Below are positions 25,526-33,032 of a stretch of 40,929 nucleotides of DNA, piece by piece; positions within the stretch are counted from its first letter, which is position 1; each line of letters opens with the position of its first letter. A program made the position numbers and the translations under genes. Source of the DNA: DATCZB01 sp035513215 (GTDB lineage Bacteria; Pseudomonadota; Gammaproteobacteria; Steroidobacterales; Rariloculaceae); the NCBI GenBank assembly GCA_035513215.1, contig DATKCK010000022.1, positions 1 to 40,929 of the forward strand. The letters run 5' to 3'. A model generated the notes under the pieces. The model did not search any database, was not told the origin of the DNA, and saw nothing but the letters and a program-made list of their open reading frames with translations.

Positions 25526-27970
25526 ATGTCGAGCTTCGATCACGCCCACACCTTTCCGCGGAAGCTTGCGGCCGGCGCGCCGCTGCTGGCGGCGCTGGCG
25601 CTGTCGGCCTGCGGCGGCGAGCCCGGCGACGCGGGCTTCGGGGTCATACGTCTTCAGGACGTCTTCGACGACGCCGAGGTCACCGGTAGCTCGGGCGTCG
25701 CCGCCGGGATTGCGCCGACCGAGATACGCTTCGACGGCTCGGGCGGCTTCGAGTGGGAGGCAGGCCGCGGGCTCGCCGCGCTCGACGTCGAGAACGGGCG
25801 ACTCGCCGGCACGACGAGCGATATCGTGCCGCTCGTTCATATCGAGCGTACCGGCGATGTCGACAACCGCGATGCGCTTCATTCGATCGAGATCCGCGCG
25901 CGCGTCTCGGCCGACACGCGGCTCGGCATCAGCCTGAGCGAGCAGCCGCCCAACTACGAGGCACAGGTTGCGAGGCTGCGGGCGCTGCCGTGGCCGCTGA
26001 TCCAGGATGTAACCGCTGCGGACGAGATTCAGACCTATACCTTTCTCGCCGAGCAGCAGGGCAGAATTCCGGCCGCGTCGACGCGGCACATTCTGATCCG
26101 GCCCGCCGACGAGGTCGGCGCCGAGTTCGAAATCGAGTCGGTCCGGCTCACGTTCCTTCAGGAGCACCTCGCCTCGATACCGTCCGGCATCGGCTGGCAG
26201 GGGCTCGCCGGCGTCTATCACGAAACGATCATCACGCGCTCACCGGAACGCGCAAGCTTCGCGCTGACTCTGCCCGAGGATCCGTGGCTCGATCTCTCGG
26301 TCGGCACGCTCGAGCAGTCGCCGGTCACGTTCCGCGTCACGGTTGCGCACGAAGGCCACGAGGTCGTTCTCGGCGAGCAGACCGTGTCGGCGCCGGATAT
26401 CTGGCAGGCCATGCCGATCGATCTCTCGGAGCTCGGCGGCGAGACGATCACGCTCTGGCTCGAGCTCGATGCCGACCGCGACAACGCGCTCGGCTTCTGG
26501 GGCTCGCCGGCCGTGCGCAACCGATTGGTGGCCCAGGCCGGGCCCGCCGACGCGCCGCGCGGCGTGATCCTGTTCGTCGCCGATACGCTCAGAAGAGACA
26601 AGCTGTCGACCTACGGATACGAGCGCGAGACCTCTCCCGTGCTCACGCGGCTCGCCGCCGAAGGCGCGCTCGTGCAGGACGCGCAGGCACATGCGATCTG
26701 GACCAAGGTCTCGGTGCCGTCGATCCACACCTCGCTCTATCCGCGCACACACACGGTGCAGCGCTTCTTCGACCTGCTGCCCCCGACGGCGACGACGCTG
26801 GCCGAGGCCTATCGCGAGGCCGGTTACGCGACGCTCTCGCTCACGTCGAACGCGTTCGTAGGCCGCGCGACGAACCTGCATCAGGGATTCGAGGAGGTTC
26901 ACGAGCCGGCATCGCTATCTGAAGGCGGCGGCTTCAGCAAGTCGGCGCGCCCGTTCGTCGATCGCGTGATTCCGTGGCTCGAGGCGCACCGCGACGGGCC
27001 GTTCTTCATCAATATTCACGTGACCGATCCGCACTCGCCTTACCCCGGCTACGAGCCCTACGACACGATGTGGGGTGACGATGAGTCGCGCGCGGCTTAC
27101 CAGGACATTCAAAGCCGTCTCAGGCAGGCAGGCGCCGGCGGGTTCGGCGGCGGTCCGGATGGCGAGCCCAGGACGGAGAGCTTCGAGGCTCTGGACATCG
27201 ATCCCGGGCCTTACGTGCAGCAGGAAATCAACTGGTACGACGGCTCAATCCGCGCGATGGACGCCGAAATCGGCCGTCTGATCGAGACGATCGAGCGGCT
27301 GGACTTGAGCGAAGACGTGATCTTCGCCTTTATCTCCGATCACGGCGAGGAGTTTCTCGAGCACGGCAGCCATTTCCATCTGCAGATCTACGGCCCGAAC
27401 TCGAACGTGCCGCTCGTGCTCTGGGCGCCCGGCAGGATCGAGGCGGGCACCGTCATCAGCGATACGCTGCAGTCGATCGACCTGATGCCGACAATGCTCG
27501 AACTCAGCGGCGTGCCGGTGCCCGCGGCTGCGCAGGGGCAGAGCTTCGAGTCGCTGTTGCAGCCGCCGCGGCTCGCCTCGAGCGGCGTGGCCTACGCGCA
27601 AAGCGCCTGGCGGCCAGTGCCGGTCTTCACCGAGCAACTGCGCGACGATAACGGCACGGAGCCCGGGCCATTCCCGCGCGACGCCTATGCCGTCATCGAC
27701 GGCGACTGGAAGCTCGTGCACAACGTCTATATCCCCGAGGGCATGGACTACCCGCAGTACGAGCTCTTCGATCACGCCAACGATCCGCTCGATCAGGTCG
27801 ATCTCGCGGCCGAGAATCCGGAGGTCGTCGAGCGATTGAGCCAGCTCATCGACGACTGGCTCGCGTATGCGCTCGCCGAGCAGCTGCCGGCCGTGCAGAC
27901 GACGATCGAGACGCTGGATCCGGCCGAGCTGAGGCGCCTCTGCGCGCTCGGCTACATTGCGTGCCCGTAA
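25526..27970 (+). CDS. Sulfatase-like lipoprotein, tandem paralogue
   Basis: 814 aa, starting 30 bases after its paralogue. A lipobox LSAC lies near residue 30, then VIRLQDVFDDAEV, matching the neighbour's VIRLQDEF. The beta-sandwich and sulfatase domains follow in the same order: GVILFVADTLRRDKLSTYGY, site S-V-P-S-I (Ser396 for Cys, no Arg), FISDHGEEFLEHGSHFH, and the end LCALGYIACP. The two copies are alike along their whole length, so the duplication covered a complete gene. Small inserts differ, for example a Gly-rich loop GAGGFGGGPDG near residue 535. It is probably the last gene of the operon. Confidence 0.87.
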   Translation: MSSFDHAHTFPRKLAAGAPLLAALALSACGGEPGDAGFGVIRLQDVFDDAEVTGSSGVAAGIAPTEIRFDGSGGFEWEAGRGLAALDVENGRLAGTTSDIVPLVHIERTGDVDNRDALHSIEIRARVSADTRLGISLSEQPPNYEAQVARLRALPWPLIQDVTAADEIQTYTFLAEQQGRIPAASTRHILIRPADEVGAEFEIESVRLTFLQEHLASIPSGIGWQGLAGVYHETIITRSPERASFALTLPEDPWLDLSVGTLEQSPVTFRVTVAHEGHEVVLGEQTVSAPDIWQAMPIDLSELGGETITLWLELDADRDNALGFWGSPAVRNRLVAQAGPADAPRGVILFVADTLRRDKLSTYGYERETSPVLTRLAAEGALVQDAQAHAIWTKVSVPSIHTSLYPRTHTVQRFFDLLPPTATTLAEAYREAGYATLSLTSNAFVGRATNLHQGFEEVHEPASLSEGGGFSKSARPFVDRVIPWLEAHRDGPFFINIHVTDPHSPYPGYEPYDTMWGDDESRAAYQDIQSRLRQAGAGGFGGGPDGEPRTESFEALDIDPGPYVQQEINWYDGSIRAMDAEIGRLIETIERLDLSEDVIFAFISDHGEEFLEHGSHFHLQIYGPNSNVPLVLWAPGRIEAGTVISDTLQSIDLMPTMLELSGVPVPAAAQGQSFESLLQPPRLASSGVAYAQSAWRPVPVFTEQLRDDNGTEPGPFPRDAYAVIDGDWKLVHNVYIPEGMDYPQYELFDHANDPLDQVDLAAENPEVVERLSQLIDDWLAYALAEQLPAVQTTIETLDPAELRRLCALGYIACP

Positions 27971-28014
27971 GCCCCGTGTTTCGCAAACGATGACACGTCT
28001 GAGGTGAGGCTACG

Positions 28015-28992
28015 ATGAAATCCGTTCGCAAATTGTTACTGTCGGTCGCGTGCCTGTTCGCCATCGCGGCGCAGACGGCCGAAGCGCAAACGATGCGCGT
28101 GACCCTGCTCGGCACCGGCCGCCCGACGCCGCTGCACGATCGCTTCGAGGCCGCGACGCTCGTCGAGGCCGGCGAGACGACGCTGCTCTTCGACGCCGGC
28201 CGCGGTGCGAGCATCCGCATCTGGCAGCTCGGCATGCCGCTGTCCGAGGTCGACGGCGTCTTCGTCACGCACTTTCACCACGATCACATCTCGGGGCTCG
28301 CCGACTTCTGGCTCACGGGCTGGCTGCCGCCGGCCTTCGGGCGGCGAACCTGGCCGCTCGCGATCTGGGGGCCGGAGGGCTTAAGCGATATCACGAACGG
28401 GCTCAAGGCCGCTTACCAGCGCGACATCGACATCCGGGTGCCGGACGAGAACCTGCCGCGCGAGGCGGCCGACTTCGCCGTGACGGAGTTCCCGGAGGAA
28501 GGCGGTGTCGTCTACGAGCGCGACGGCGTCACCGTGCAGGCCTTTGCCGTCGATCACGGCGAGCTGATCAAGCCGGCCGTCGGCTATCGCATCGACTACG
28601 CCGGCCGCTCGGTGCTGATCTCGGGCGACACGCGTTACGACGAGAACATCGCGCGGATCGGCGAAGGCGTCGACGTGCTGATCCACGAGGTCGTGACCGG
28701 CCAGCCCGAGCTCTACGAGCAGTATCCCGAGCTGATCCGGATTCGAGATCACCACACGACGCCCGAGGAAGTCGGCCGGATCTTCTCGATGGCCGAGCCC
28801 CGCCTCGCCGTCTACACGCACCTCGTAAACTTGAGCGCCCCGGGCATCCCGGTCGTCAGCAACGAGGAACTCATCGAGGAGACGCGCCGCACCTACGATG
28901 GCCCACTCGTCGTCGGCCACGACCTGATGGGCATCGAGATCGGCGACGCCATCGCCGTGTTCGATCGCACCGCCCCCGGCCTCGAGCTCTAG
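28015..28992 (+). CDS. Exported RNase Z / arylsulfatase-like MBL-fold protein
   Basis: 325 aa from ATG 28015, with a signal peptide ending TAEAQ. The enzyme domain reads MRVTLLGTGRPTPLHDRFEAATLVEAG, then the metal motif H-F-H-H-D-H at residues 86-91, FAVDHGELIKPAVGYRI, ISGDTRYDENI, and a late His in YTHLVNL. This is the layout of RNase Z and of MBL-type arylsulfatases. Since the protein is exported, tRNA processing is unlikely; hydrolysis of a sulfate or phosphodiester substrate is more plausible, which would suit the sulfatase-like genes just upstream. The link is inference from position. Confidence 0.85.
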   Translation: MKSVRKLLLSVACLFAIAAQTAEAQTMRVTLLGTGRPTPLHDRFEAATLVEAGETTLLFDAGRGASIRIWQLGMPLSEVDGVFVTHFHHDHISGLADFWLTGWLPPAFGRRTWPLAIWGPEGLSDITNGLKAAYQRDIDIRVPDENLPREAADFAVTEFPEEGGVVYERDGVTVQAFAVDHGELIKPAVGYRIDYAGRSVLISGDTRYDENIARIGEGVDVLIHEVVTGQPELYEQYPELIRIRDHHTTPEEVGRIFSMAEPRLAVYTHLVNLSAPGIPVVSNEELIEETRRTYDGPLVVGHDLMGIEIGDAIAVFDRTAPGLEL

Positions 28993-28996
28993 AAAT

Positions 28997-29032
28997 GGGG
29001 TCAGACCCCTCTTCTAAGATGGGGTCAGACCC
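28997..29032. repeat. Two REP-like elements between convergent genes
   Basis: GGGGTCAGACCCC at 28997-29009 and a 12-base copy at 29021-29032, in direct orientation. They fill the 45 bases between the end of the MBL gene and the end of the convergent secreted-protein gene. Confidence 0.85.
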
Positions 29033-29037
29033 GTTTT

Positions 29038-30147
29038 CTATTCGCCGGAGTTGATATCGATGATTTCGGCCTCGGGATCCGGCGCGCCATAGACGCTGCC
29101 CTCACGTCCCGGAGGCGGCTCGCCGGCCGCGATCGCGGCCGCAACCTGGCGCTCCCAGGCGCGCTCGCCCGAGAGCGAGTGACCGACGGCGCCGTTGCCT
29201 TCGTGGCAGCCGTACTCCCAAACGTAATAATCGGGCTGCGTCGTCCACATGACGCGCATCGTGTACGGCGCCTCGAGGCTGATCGGGTCGTTGTACGTGA
29301 TGCGGTACTCGATCATCTCGTCATCGACGCGGCGAATGCGCTCAATGGTTCGCATCTCGTCGCTCGGCGTCGCGGCACCGACGCGAACCTTCGGGTGGAA
29401 GCCCATCGATTCGATCACGAGCGTATCGCCGTCCCAGTAGCCGCGGCCGTTGCCGCCGTATTGCTTGATGTCGAGCGGCAGGTGCGCGCGGTCGTCGAGC
29501 GGAATCACACGGGTCTCGTGAATCATCTCGTAGGTGATCGAGACGGCATTGGGGCTCTGCGTAATGATGATGCCGTTGCCGTAAATCGCGGCGCCCGTGC
29601 CGTTGTTGAGGCCGCGAGCGATGCAGCGGTCGTACATCGAGAAGTCGTTGAATACATGGAATCGGGCGCTGCCGAAAGTGCCGCCCGAGGCATTGGCCTC
29701 AGCCAGGTCGCGGCCGGCTTCCGTAATGCCCGGCTGCCTGCCGTTCGGCGGATCGACGACGAGCGAATTGAAACCGAAGGTCCGCGTGCCCCACTCGTTG
29801 CGCAGAAACGTCTCGGTTTCGACGGCCGAATTGCGACCGCGCTGCTGGCTTTGCGCTCGGGCCAGGAAATCGGTGTCGTCGAGCGATTCCACGGTGCCGT
29901 ACTTCGGATCGCGCTGGGAGCCGACACCCCGCATGTCGTCGGTGCTCCAGTGGCCGGCGATTTTCGGGTCGCCCCATGACGTCGTCGGCGCCTCGTAATT
30001 CGGGTCGATCGTCTGCTCGGCCGGCACGAGACGCTGCTCGTCCAGCTCGACCGGCGCACCGCCGCCGCGTTGCGCGAAAGCGGCCGTGGCAGCGGTTGCT
30101 GCAATCGCACCGACAGCCAATCGAATCGTGTTTGTTCTAAGTCTCAT
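29038..30147 (-). CDS. Secreted protein of unknown function, tandem copy B
   Basis: 369 aa from ATG 30147, which has AAGGAG about 8 bases upstream; a longer frame to 30222 is not supported. A signal peptide ends AAFAQ and is followed by RGGGAPVELDEQRLVPAEQT. Other landmarks are WGDPKIAGHWSTDDMRGVG, FNDFSMYDRCIARGLNNG, GNGRGYWDGDTLVIESMGFHP and WEYGCHEGNGAV. It is strongly similar over its length to the gene at 30363-31463. The W-x-G-D-x-L-V motif is shared with the smaller secreted protein at 12240-13037. The family is common in environmental bacteria and has no known function. Confidence 0.8.
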   Translation of the reverse strand: MRLRTNTIRLAVGAIAATAATAAFAQRGGGAPVELDEQRLVPAEQTIDPNYEAPTTSWGDPKIAGHWSTDDMRGVGSQRDPKYGTVESLDDTDFLARAQSQQRGRNSAVETETFLRNEWGTRTFGFNSLVVDPPNGRQPGITEAGRDLAEANASGGTFGSARFHVFNDFSMYDRCIARGLNNGTGAAIYGNGIIITQSPNAVSITYEMIHETRVIPLDDRAHLPLDIKQYGGNGRGYWDGDTLVIESMGFHPKVRVGAATPSDEMRTIERIRRVDDEMIEYRITYNDPISLEAPYTMRVMWTTQPDYYVWEYGCHEGNGAVGHSLSGERAWERQVAAAIAAGEPPPGREGSVYGAPDPEAEIIDINSGE

Positions 30148-30228
30148 TATCGACTCCTTTGGGCCGATGTCATCCCCCGTCCGAGGTCCTGATGGTACCA
30201 CTCGCGGCGTTTCCGGGGTCACGTTTCC

Positions 30229-30353
30229 GGGGTCAGACCCCTTTCAGCTTTCTTCAGGTTTCTCCGTCGGCCCGCGACGCGGTGCCCAGAAACCTGAAAG
30301 GGGTCTGACCCTAACCTGCACAACCTGCAGAAACCCGAAAGGGGTCTGACCCC
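30229..30353. repeat. Cluster of three REP-like elements forming a long inverted repeat
   Basis: Elements lie at 30229-30241, 30300-30311 and 30341-30353. The first two extend into an exact 18-bp inverted repeat (30230-30247 with 30294-30311), whose inner flanks also pair (CAGGTTTCT / AGAAACCTG near 30255 and 30288). A partial copy (TTCCGGGGTCA) is duplicated at about 30211-30235. The cluster separates the two tandem secreted-protein genes, 76 bases upstream of the start at 30147. Confidence 0.85.
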
Positions 30354-30362
30354 AGGCCCAGG

Positions 30363-31463
30363 CTATTCGCCGGCGTTGATGTCGAAAACTTCGTCGTCGG
30401 CGCCCGGCGGGCCGTAGACGCTGCCGCCGCGCCCGGGCGGCTCCTCGCCGGCCGCGATCGCGGCCGCGACGCTGCGCTCCCAGTTGCGCTCGCCCGACAG
30501 CGAATGGCCGACGGCCCCGTTGCCCTCGTGGCACGAGTACTCCCAGACGTAATAGCCGGGCTGCGTCGTCCACATCGTGCGCACGGTGTAGGGATGCTCG
30601 AGGCTGACCGGATCGTCGATCGTGATCCGGTACTCGATCATCTCGTCGTCGACGCGCCGGATCCGCTCAATCGCTCTCATCTCGTCGCTCGGCGTCGCGG
30701 CGCCGACCGAGACCTTCGGATGGAAGCCCATCGTCTCGACGACGAGCGTATCGCCGTCCCAGTAGCCGCGGCCGTTGCCGCCGTATTGCTTGATGTCGAG
30801 CGGCAGGTGCGGGCGGTCGTCGAGCGGAACGACCCGTGTCTCGTGCACCATCTCGTAAGTGATGGCGACGGCATTCGGGCCCTGGGCGATGATGATGCCG
30901 TTGCCGTAAATCAGAGCCCGCATGCCGCTGTTCAGGCCGAGCGAGATGCAGCGGTCGTACATCGAGAAATCGTTGAAGACGTGAAACGGCCCGCGGCCGG
31001 TGCTGCCGGACTGGTTCGCTTCGCGCAGAGCGGCGCCTGCCTCGGTGACGGCGGGCTGCTGCCCGTTCGGCGGGTCGACGACGAGCGACGAGAAACCGAA
31101 AGTCCGCGTGCCCCACTCGTTGCGGAGAAAGGTCTCGGTCTCGACGGCGGATGTGCGTCCACGCTGCTGGCTGCGTGCGCGCTCGAGAAAGTCCTCCTCG
31201 CTCAGGGACTCCCGTTCGCCGTACTCTTCGGGGCGCGTCGTGCCGATGCCGCGCATGTCGTCCGTGCTCCAGTGGCCGGCGAGCAGAGGATCGCCCCACG
31301 ATGTTCGCGGTGCCTCGTAGCCGGGGTCGATGGTCTGCTCGGCCGGAACGAGCCGTTCCGGCGGCAGCTCGACGGGCGGGCCGCCGCCTCGCTGCGCAAC
31401 GGCGGCGGTGGAGGCCGTTGCCGCAAGGAGCGCAAGGGCAAATCGGATCGTGCTGATTCTCAT
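30363..31463 (-). CDS. Secreted protein of unknown function, tandem copy A
   Basis: 366 aa from ATG 31463, with GAGGAG upstream. A signal peptide ends AAVAQ and is followed by RGGGPPVELPPERLVPAEQT. It shares the landmarks of its downstream neighbour almost word for word: WGDPLLAGHWSTDDMRGIG, NDFSMYDRCISLGLNSG, GYWDGDTLVVETMGFHP, WEYSCHEGNGAVGHSLSGE. The two look like recent whole-gene duplicates, now separated by a REP-like cluster. Function is unknown. The conserved Trp, Asp and His positions could form a binding pocket, but nothing identifies a ligand. Confidence 0.8.
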   Translation of the reverse strand: MRISTIRFALALLAATASTAAVAQRGGGPPVELPPERLVPAEQTIDPGYEAPRTSWGDPLLAGHWSTDDMRGIGTTRPEEYGERESLSEEDFLERARSQQRGRTSAVETETFLRNEWGTRTFGFSSLVVDPPNGQQPAVTEAGAALREANQSGSTGRGPFHVFNDFSMYDRCISLGLNSGMRALIYGNGIIIAQGPNAVAITYEMVHETRVVPLDDRPHLPLDIKQYGGNGRGYWDGDTLVVETMGFHPKVSVGAATPSDEMRAIERIRRVDDEMIEYRITIDDPVSLEHPYTVRTMWTTQPGYYVWEYSCHEGNGAVGHSLSGERNWERSVAAAIAAGEEPPGRGGSVYGPPGADDEVFDINAGE

Positions 31464-31535
31464 GATCGACTCCTCAACGCTTAAGCGATCGACATGCCGG
31501 ACTGTGATGACCGCCGAACTTGCGTGGTAGGCGCC

Positions 31536-32183
31536 TCAGCCGCCGGAAGAGGACTCCGTCGCAAGCACCGACCATTCCCTCAAAGTGAGCCGGCCGACGA
31601 CCTCGGGATCGGCGCCGGGGCTAACGATCAGTGCCTCGCCTTCGGCGACGGCATCGATGCCGACGTCCGACTGGATGTTCGGGGAATGCGTGACGATGAT
31701 CGTGTTCGAGCCTGCCATCGGAGCTTCCCGAAGCTTGCCCGCGAGCCAGCCCGAGCTCGCGGCCTCGCCGGCGAGCTCGGCGACGATCTCGACGTCGACG
31801 AACGGTATCTCCTCGGCATGCTCCCGCGCGCGTTGCGTCGGACTCGCGTAAATCGCACCGATTGGAACCTCGAAGCGCCAGATCGCGTAGCGCATCCCGG
31901 TCAGCATTTCGATGCTCGACTGCTCGAGGGCCTCCTCGGTCGGCTCCGGAGCCGGATCGCCGCCGCGGCCGCCGCGGCCGCCGCCGAAGCCGCCGCCGCC
32001 ACCGCGGTTGCGCGCGGCCTCGAGGCTCGCCGGCGCATGGCGCATGACGATGACGTAGCCGCCATCGCGAAGTGTATCGATGATCTCTTCGCCCGACAGG
32101 CGCTGTGCCTCTGCCGGGGCAACGGCAAGGCCGAGCAGTGCGACGGCCAGCCCGATCCGGAGGGATCCCCTGAGTTTATCCAT
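31536..32183 (-). CDS. Exported histidine phosphatase-fold protein with Gly/Arg-rich insert
   Basis: 215 aa from ATG 32183; an upstream frame to 32267 overlaps the next gene and is rejected. A signal peptide ends APAEAQ. The phosphohistidine site R-H-A lies in VIVMRHAPAS. Further expected residues are in ASPTQRAREHAEEI (Arg, Glu) and VTHSPN (second His). A glycine/arginine-rich insert (RNRGGGGGFGGGRGGRGG) sits just after the active-site His and is not typical of the family. Members remove phosphate from proteins, sugars or lipids; exported forms such as the Ais/SixA-like group act at the envelope. The substrate is unknown. Confidence 0.8.
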   Translation of the reverse strand: MDKLRGSLRIGLAVALLGLAVAPAEAQRLSGEEIIDTLRDGGYVIVMRHAPASLEAARNRGGGGGFGGGRGGRGGDPAPEPTEEALEQSSIEMLTGMRYAIWRFEVPIGAIYASPTQRAREHAEEIPFVDVEIVAELAGEAASSGWLAGKLREAPMAGSNTIIVTHSPNIQSDVGIDAVAEGEALIVSPGADPEVVGRLTLREWSVLATESSSGG

Positions 32184-32253
32184 TCTTCTCGCCCCCAAAG
32201 GCTTGATTCTGGTTGATAAGACTAAGAACAACCGCGCCCGAGGGCAACTGCCG

Positions 32254-32955
32254 TCAGGGCGCGGCATCGAGCTCGATCGTCCCGTTGACGGTGACCGTCA
32301 GGCTCTGCGTGCCGGCTTCGATCTCGGGCGGCGTAAAGCTGGCGTCGGCCGCTCGCGAGAGCGCCATCGCTTCCCGCGGTAGGAAAAAGCCGCCGGTGCC
32401 GATGCTGAGCTGAACGATACGAAAGCCGTCCCGGCCGAGCTCGCCCGCGACGAGCCGCGCGCGCCGGTCGAACTGCGCGAGCGAATCCGCGATCAGCCGC
32501 TCCTCGGCGCCGTTGCGCGCGGCGTCCGACAGGCCGTAGCTCATCGACTGCACAGCTACGCGCTCCTGTAGCTCGCCGAGCAGCGCGCTCAGCGCTCCGG
32601 CATCCCCGGACTCGAGCCGCAAGCCCTGGCGCGCGGCCCAGCCGACGATGCGCCGGCCGTTCGCATAAAGCGGGCGCGTCGTGTAATTCGTCGTCTGAAT
32701 CTCGACGCCTTCGACGCGGCGGGCGCGGTCGGCCGCCCAGGCGATCGCCTCGTTGACGGCGGCCGCGGCATCGGCCTGGTCGTTGTTCTCGACCTCGGCG
32801 AAGACCATCGCGATCAGCACGTCGTTTTCGACGTCGAGCCTGGCTTCCGCCATGAGATCGACGCGGTCGTAGGTCTGATCGTCCTCCTGGGGCAGGGCGG
32901 GGGCGGCCAGCGTGGCTGCGCAAAGGCCGAGGCCGACGATCGAAAGTCGCTTCAT
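32254..32955 (-). CDS. SIMPL / DUF541 periplasmic protein
   Basis: 233 aa from ATG 32955, with AAGGAG 6-7 bases upstream. A signal peptide ends near APALPQ. The SIMPL pattern follows: DLMAEARLDVENDVLIAMV, a helical stretch, GVEIQTTNYTTRPLYANG with IVGWAARQGLRLES, and a C-terminal SLTVTVNGTIELD. Bacterial SIMPL (Oxa/BP26-type) proteins form periplasmic or outer-membrane rings linked to oxidative stress, but without an assigned reaction. It is transcribed toward the histidine phosphatase gene with a 70-base gap, so the two may be one operon. Confidence 0.8.
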   Translation of the reverse strand: MKRLSIVGLGLCAATLAAPALPQEDDQTYDRVDLMAEARLDVENDVLIAMVFAEVENNDQADAAAAVNEAIAWAADRARRVEGVEIQTTNYTTRPLYANGRRIVGWAARQGLRLESGDAGALSALLGELQERVAVQSMSYGLSDAARNGAEERLIADSLAQFDRRARLVAGELGRDGFRIVQLSIGTGGFFLPREAMALSRAADASFTPPEIEAGTQSLTVTVNGTIELDAAP

Positions 32956-33032
32956 TGGGGTCTCCTTGGGCTATCCTTCGGCGTTCATTTTGGTAGATTT
33001 GAGATCGGTTCGCTTCGGGAGAGTTTGCACCC

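Noticed and set aside
23237..26221. 994-codon open frame on the minus strand
   Set aside because: It lies opposite two convincing sulfatase-like genes; long mirror frames are expected with strong G/C third-position bias, and its composition is Arg-rich without domains.
30148..30222. N-terminal extension of the secreted-protein gene
   Set aside because: ATG 30147 has a good ribosome-binding site and starts the signal peptide; the extension would bury it.
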